In this document: one piece after another, positions 59,801-64,000 of the stretch
Layout of the letters: each line of letters starts with the position of its first letter
Position numbering within the stretch: position 1 is the stretch's first letter
Source: Microscillaceae bacterium
GTDB lineage: Bacteria; Bacteroidota; Bacteroidia; Cytophagales; Microscillaceae
DNA: 64,000 nucleotides
Assembly: GCA_012031215.1 (NCBI GenBank)
Contig: JAAUUB010000002.1
Span: 1 to 64,000 of the forward strand
Direction: 5' to 3'
The notes under the pieces: generated by a model
Seen by the model: the letters and a program-made list of their open reading frames with translations, nothing else
Databases searched by the model: none
Told to the model about the DNA's origin: nothing
Translations under genes and position numbers: made by a program

Positions 59801-61088
59801 GTATTTTGGCCTCAGCGAGGGCTTTGATGCCCCCGGGGTGGGCTTTGCCTTGCTCGGCAGCCAGGATACGGGCATCAAGCAAGATGCCATCAATGGGAAT
59901 TGGCTTGCCCCCAGTTCTTTTCAGAACAATCCCTTTACCCAAAACATCAGCGAGAACCTGCGCCTGAGTGCCAATGTAGAGCCCTGGCGCGACTTTAAAA
60001 TCCAACTGGAAGCTACCCAAACCCGGCGGGCCAATTATTCCGAACTGTTTCGCTTTGGTGAGGATTCCGGCCTGCCCGAAACTCAAAACCCTACCCGAAA
60101 TGGGTCTTATACCATTTCGCACATTACCTTGCTCACGGCCTTTGCCCGCGACAATGACCTGAACGAAAACGCCAATTTTACCCAGTTTGAGGAAAACCGT
60201 TTCATTATTCTGGAAAGATTGCGGGCTATTAATCCTAATTTCAATCCCGGAGCACCCGAAGTGGCGGACTATGCCCTCAACTCTCAGGATGTACTTATTC
60301 CGGCCTTCCTGGCCGCTTATTCGGGAAAAGATGCCCAGGACATCAAACTTTCGCCTTTTCCCCGCACGCCCCTGCCCAACTGGCGGATAGACTACAACGG
60401 GCTGGCCAAGCTCGAGTTTCTGAAAAAGGTTTTTTCCAGTGTGAGCATTACCCACAGCTACGCGGCCAATTATAGCGTGAATAACTATACCACTTCGCTG
60501 GTCTATGGTGAGGGCTTTGTCAATATTGGCAGCGATGAGCGCGATTATGTGGCCCCCAGCGAGGTAAATACCAATGGCGAATTTTTACCCGTTTATGTCA
60601 TCAGTCAGGTAGTCATCAGTGAGCGTTTTGCGCCTTTGATTGGAATTAACCTTCGTACAAAGAGCAACCTATCGGTACGGTTTGACTATAACAAAGAGCG
60701 CGACCTGAGCCTCAATCTCTCTAATGCCCAACTAGCCGAAATCCGCAATGAGAGTGTAGTGATGAGCCTGGCCTTTACAAAAGCCAATATCAAACTGCCT
60801 TTTAAATCCAATGGCAAGACCATTGTGCTCAAAAATGACCTTGACCTGCGAATGGACCTCACTGTTCGCGATACCCGTACCATTCAGCGCCAACTCGATG
60901 ATGTAAGTACAATTACAGCCGGAAATCTCAATTTTCAGCTAAGGCCCTCGATAGGCTATGTCTTTAACCGGCAGTTGAATTTGCAGGTCTATTTTGAGAA
61001 AACCATTAATGAGCCCCGGGTATCCAGTTCTTTTCGACGCAGCACCGCTTCGGGAGGGATTCAATTGCGCTACAACCTGGCCTTGTAA
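53868..61088 (+). CDS. sprA: Cell-surface protein SprA (Sov), type IX secretion translocon (frameshifted)
   Basis: About 2400 residues, the expected size. The N-terminus is hydrophobic; a TTG start at 53868 is used and is uncertain. Family segments include FSIPKIPVENKFFDRVFGGD, LIGRVGEKLQIGGSFDTKAS, FLPFIQTKAESNLNFYAEYA with QISMIDDFEGTRTAFNF, and FLFTRAYTLQWNLTKSLAF, ending in barrel strands. SprA forms the 36-strand outer-membrane pore of type IX secretion and is needed for gliding. Breaks lie near 56120, 56175, 56495 (C run), 57622 (A run), 59048 (T run), 59180 and 59195 (T runs); each is repaired by one or two bases. With no internal deletion evident, I infer an intact gene in the organism. 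Confidence 0.93.
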
Positions 61089-61113
61089 AGAGGGCCTTTA
61101 TGGAGAATCTTGG

Positions 61114-62190
61114 CTATTTGGGCACATTGCGATACATCCACAGACCGATAAGGCAAAAGACTACATTAGGAATCCAGGCCGAAAGCCAGGAAGGAATGCC
61201 TCCCTGATAGGCAAAGGTGCGGCTAATGACCATCAGCAAAATATAGACAAAAGCCAGGATAAAGCCCATCGCAATTTGAAAGCCCTGCCCTTCGCGGGTT
61301 TTTCGGGCGGAGACAATCACCCCAATCACGGTGAGGATGAGCGTGGCAAAGGGATAGGTCATTCGTTCGTATTTCTCTACCAAAAAAATTTCCACATCAT
61401 CGGCCCCCCGGAGGCGCAAAAGGTCAATATGGGCGTTCAGCTCTGGCAAGGTAAGCTTTTCGTGGAGGCGGTGCTGGCTCTCAAAGTCTTGGGGGCGCAT
61501 GCGCAGGAGGGTATCCATCATTTGCCCTTTCTCGATGCGCTCGCCGGCCTTCTCAAAATACCGGATTTTGTAATTAGGAACGGTCCAGCGTTCTTTGTCA
61601 GGGTTCCAGCGCACATTGGGCGCATCCAGCTTGGCTACCAAGTTGCGATTCACGACTTTTTCCATCGTGAATTTATACCCAGTGCGCGAGACAATGTCGT
61701 AGCTTTCCAGATAGACATAGAGCTGCGGGGCCACTTTGAGATGGACATTTTTCTCGGTAAAATAATACTTGGCCCGCACAAAATTATCTTCAAAATTATT
61801 GCGCCCCCGGTTGGCAATCGGGTTGATATAATTGAGCAGAAAAAAGACCAAAATGCCAATCAGTACCGCCCCAATGAGATAAGGGCGCAAAATTCGCTTG
61901 AGGCTGATGCCCGAGCTGAGCATAGCCACAATTTCGGTATGGGTGGCCATTTTAGAGGTAACAAAGACCGCCGAAATAAAAATGATGAGCGGGCTGAGCA
62001 TATTGGCATAGTAGGGAATAAAATTGATGTAATACTCCGTGATGATGCGCCAGGCCGTCAGGTCGGGATGGTTGAAATCATCGATTTTTTCGGTTACATC
62101 TATCACTATCAGCACGGCCTCCAGCATCAGCACCGTAAAAACATAGGTAAGCAAAAACCGCTTTAAAATATACCAGTCTAAAATTTTCAT
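61114..62190 (-). CDS. LptF/LptG family lipopolysaccharide export permease
   Basis: 358 residues. Six membrane segments in two groups of three, about 12-33, 58-80, 100-122 and 275-352, flank a periplasmic beta-jellyroll (about 130-260). ILDWYILKRFLLTYVFTVLM at the start and MLSSGISLKRILRPYLIGA near residue 89 are typical of LptG. With LptB it extracts lipopolysaccharide from the inner membrane. Its start codon overlaps the flippase stop (ATGA), so both surface-polysaccharide genes are coupled. Confidence 0.9.
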   Translation of the reverse strand: MKILDWYILKRFLLTYVFTVLMLEAVLIVIDVTEKIDDFNHPDLTAWRIITEYYINFIPYYANMLSPLIIFISAVFVTSKMATHTEIVAMLSSGISLKRILRPYLIGAVLIGILVFFLLNYINPIANRGRNNFEDNFVRAKYYFTEKNVHLKVAPQLYVYLESYDIVSRTGYKFTMEKVVNRNLVAKLDAPNVRWNPDKERWTVPNYKIRYFEKAGERIEKGQMMDTLLRMRPQDFESQHRLHEKLTLPELNAHIDLLRLRGADDVEIFLVEKYERMTYPFATLILTVIGVIVSARKTREGQGFQIAMGFILAFVYILLMVISRTFAYQGGIPSWLSAWIPNVVFCLIGLWMYRNVPK

Positions 62191-63714
62191 ACCTTCTCCC
62201 TTTGCTTAGTGTGGGTTTTCTTTTGCCGGCGGCAAAATCTTTTGCCTTTCTCGAAAAAATACACGGCTCCTGCAAAAATTAACAGAAATGCTTCCAGCAG
62301 GGCTTGCCGGGTCAGCCCGGGATTCAAAGGCAGGTGCAAAGCCGCCAATATCAACCCCCCGGCCAGCAATATATATTTGACTACGGATAGCCAATCGTAA
62401 GGAACGGGAAAATGTTTCTGTCCGTAGGCATAGCAGAGGCCCATCATGGTGGCGTAGGCCATGAGGGTGGCCCAGGCTGCCCCGTGGTAGCCAAAGTAAG
62501 GAACCAAAGCCAGATTAGCCCCCAGGGTAATCAAAGCTCCGGCTCCGGCAAACCAGGTGCCGAAATAAGGTCTGTTCGGTGAGCTTAAACCAAATGGCCA
62601 GATTATAATACACGCCTAAAAATAAATTGGCCAGCAACAATATCGGCACCACGCCCACACCCGCCCAATAACTTTCGCGCCGCAAAAAAAGCCATTTGAA
62701 CACATCTAAATGCAAACACACGAATAGCCAGACAAACACCGCCGCAATCACAAAATAATGCATCACCCGGGCAAAGAGAGCCGGGGCCTGTGGGTCTTCG
62801 GCCCTTGTAAAAAAGAAAGGCTCTGCCGCGTATTTAAAAGCCTGAATCCCAATGCTCATAAATATAGACAGCTTGTAGCAAGCTGCATACACCCCCATGG
62901 CTTCCAGGGCGGTTTGTCCGGGGTAAAAATTATCGGGCAGGTAATATTTGAGCAAAGGGCGATCCAGCACCTCCGAAATCATTGCCGCCAGCCCCGTAAA
63001 CACTAAAGGATAAGCATACCACAAAATGGGCCGGAAAGTGGGCCAATGCCAAACCAGACGAAAGCCCCGATAGGCAGGCAGTAATAAGAGCCATTGCACC
63101 CCACTGGCCAGCAGATTGGCCAAAAAGATATATCCCACTCCTATCTCTGGGGCATACACCCAGCCAACCAGGGCCTGCGCACCAACCCAAGCCCCCGCCT
63201 GCACCCAAGGACAAAACACCAGGAAAAACAGATTTAGCCCCAGGCTCAGCAAAATATTGCTCAGCTTCACCAGGCCGAAACGCCAGGCCCGCCCCTCCAG
63301 CCGCAGGCGGGCCAGGGGAATGGCCGCCAGGGTATCGAGAGCCAGCACCCCCGCCAGCCAGCGGAGAAACACCCCCTGACCACCATAGCCCAGGCCCAGC
63401 GCCAGGGCATCACTGCTCAGAAATAAAGCGATTGAGAAAAGCAGGCTTGTAAAGAGATGGGCCGAAACAATCTGGTTAAAGGTTTTTTGCAGATGGGTCT
63501 TGGTGGCGTACCGGAAAAAAGCGGTTTCCATGCCATAGGTATAAAGCACATTCAAAAAAGCCACATAGCTGTATAGCTCGGCCTGTACCGCATATTCGCC
63601 TTCGGCAAATACTGCCGTGTAAATCGGTACCAGCAGATAGTTGAGCGTGCGCCCCAACACCATCGTCAGGCCATAGACCGCCGTTTCGCCAGCCAGCTTT
63701 TTTAATAAACCCAT
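62187..63714 (-). CDS. Polysaccharide flippase, MATE/MVF superfamily (Wzx-like, frameshifted)
   Basis: About 509 residues with about 12-14 membrane segments. Starts LLKKLAGETAVYGLTMVLGR with NYLLVPIYTAVFAEGEY, a typical oligosaccharide flippase opening, then AVQAELYSYVAFLNVLYTYGMETAFFRYAT. The frame breaks near 62560; here one base must be removed, giving TYFGTWFAGAGALITLGANL and continuing to FFEKGKRFCRR at the basic C-terminus. It moves lipid-linked sugar units across the inner membrane. It overlaps lptG by 4 bases. Confidence 0.88.
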
Positions 63715-63958
63715 CTTATATCATTTCAAAAGCAAAGATACACGCCAGAGACCAGTCCCGGCTTGGCTTCCCAAAACTTTCTGGAAAGAAAAGGCCGCCG
63801 GGTCTGGAAGGCCCTTTGCCGAAGGGCTTATCGCAGCTGATCAATGCCCGCCCTTTGGAAAAAAGCCATTTTGAGCTTAAATTTGTCCTTAACTGAATCC
63901 AACTATTCAATTGACAAAACATTTTTCAATTGTTTGAATACTTCAAAGAGCGAAAACC

Positions 63959-64000
63959 ATGAAAAATCTTTCCTTTGACCGCTCTCGATTTAATGCCTGG
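63959..64000 (+). CDS. Possible start of a gene running off the right edge
   Basis: ATG at 63959 opens a frame, MKNLSFDRSRFNAW, to the end of the window. Only 14 codons are seen, so neither gene status nor function can be judged. The 240 bases before it hold no recognised feature. Confidence 0.25.
   Translation, partial: MKNLSFDRSRFNAW

Noticed and set aside
53868-61088. sprA as a decayed pseudogene
   Set aside because: All breaks are small indels at or near homopolymers, there is no missing segment, and the same error type hits essential genes such as rplI and rsmH.

Overview
The window is a chromosomal segment of a member of the phylum Bacteroidota, probably Cytophagales or Saprospirales (inference). 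It carries genes typical of that phylum: the giant gliding/type IX secretion protein SprA directly after ruvA, a DUF5686 outer-membrane protein with a carboxypeptidase-regulatory-like N-terminus, a DUF1800-DUF1501 pair, WG-repeat proteins, a BatD-like protein, and promoters of the Bacteroidota type (TTG, about 19-20 bp, TAnnTTTG). No rRNA, tRNA, CRISPR array, insertion sequence or plasmid origin was seen.

About fifteen genes are split between reading frames, and almost every split can be repaired by adding one base, usually inside a homopolymer run (for example A7 to A8, T6 to T7, G4 to G5). Essential or single-copy genes are affected (rplI, rsmH, sprA, pyruvate carboxylase), so I read the breaks as sequencing or assembly errors. 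Each such gene is given here as one feature over its full span.

Layout. 1-6176: an AT-rich accessory block with the C-terminal part of an MmeI-like DNA methyltransferase, a Schlafen/AlbA_2-type ATPase, a DEAD/DEAH helicase and a GIY-YIG (T5orf172) nuclease, all on the plus strand and mostly overlapping. This resembles a multi-gene restriction or phage-defence system. 6369-13866 (minus): FAD oxidoreductase, PP2C-like phosphatase, RNase R, two ECF sigma factors flanking an MscS channel, and LeuD. 13950-17945: a HAMP-GAF-multi-PAS sensor without a visible output domain. 18082-20717: DUF1800-DUF1501 pair. 20749-28335: a lipoprotein, DUF2237, serine hydrolase, OmpA-like protein, a pentameric ligand-gated ion channel homologue and a DUF5686 protein. 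28509-32182: MATE transporter and PpiD-like foldase. 32355-34803: SufS and the rpsF-rpsR-rplI operon. 34918-40095: two WG-repeat proteins, RsmH and a BatD-like protein. 40464-45849: a small protein, QueG, a sensor kinase with a transglutaminase-like partner, L-2-hydroxyglutarate oxidase and DinB. 45944-47707: an AT-rich PIN nuclease plus AAA ATPase pair. 47759-53073: a carboxyltransferase subunit divergent from a single-chain pyruvate carboxylase. 53193-61088: ruvA and sprA. 61114-63714: an LptF/LptG permease and a polysaccharide flippase.

The best candidates for undescribed biology are the four-gene block at the left edge and the AAA ATPase-PIN pair. Both look like immunity modules, and I do not recognise either as an exact match to a named system. 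The pentameric channel homologue and the output-less sensor are also worth attention.
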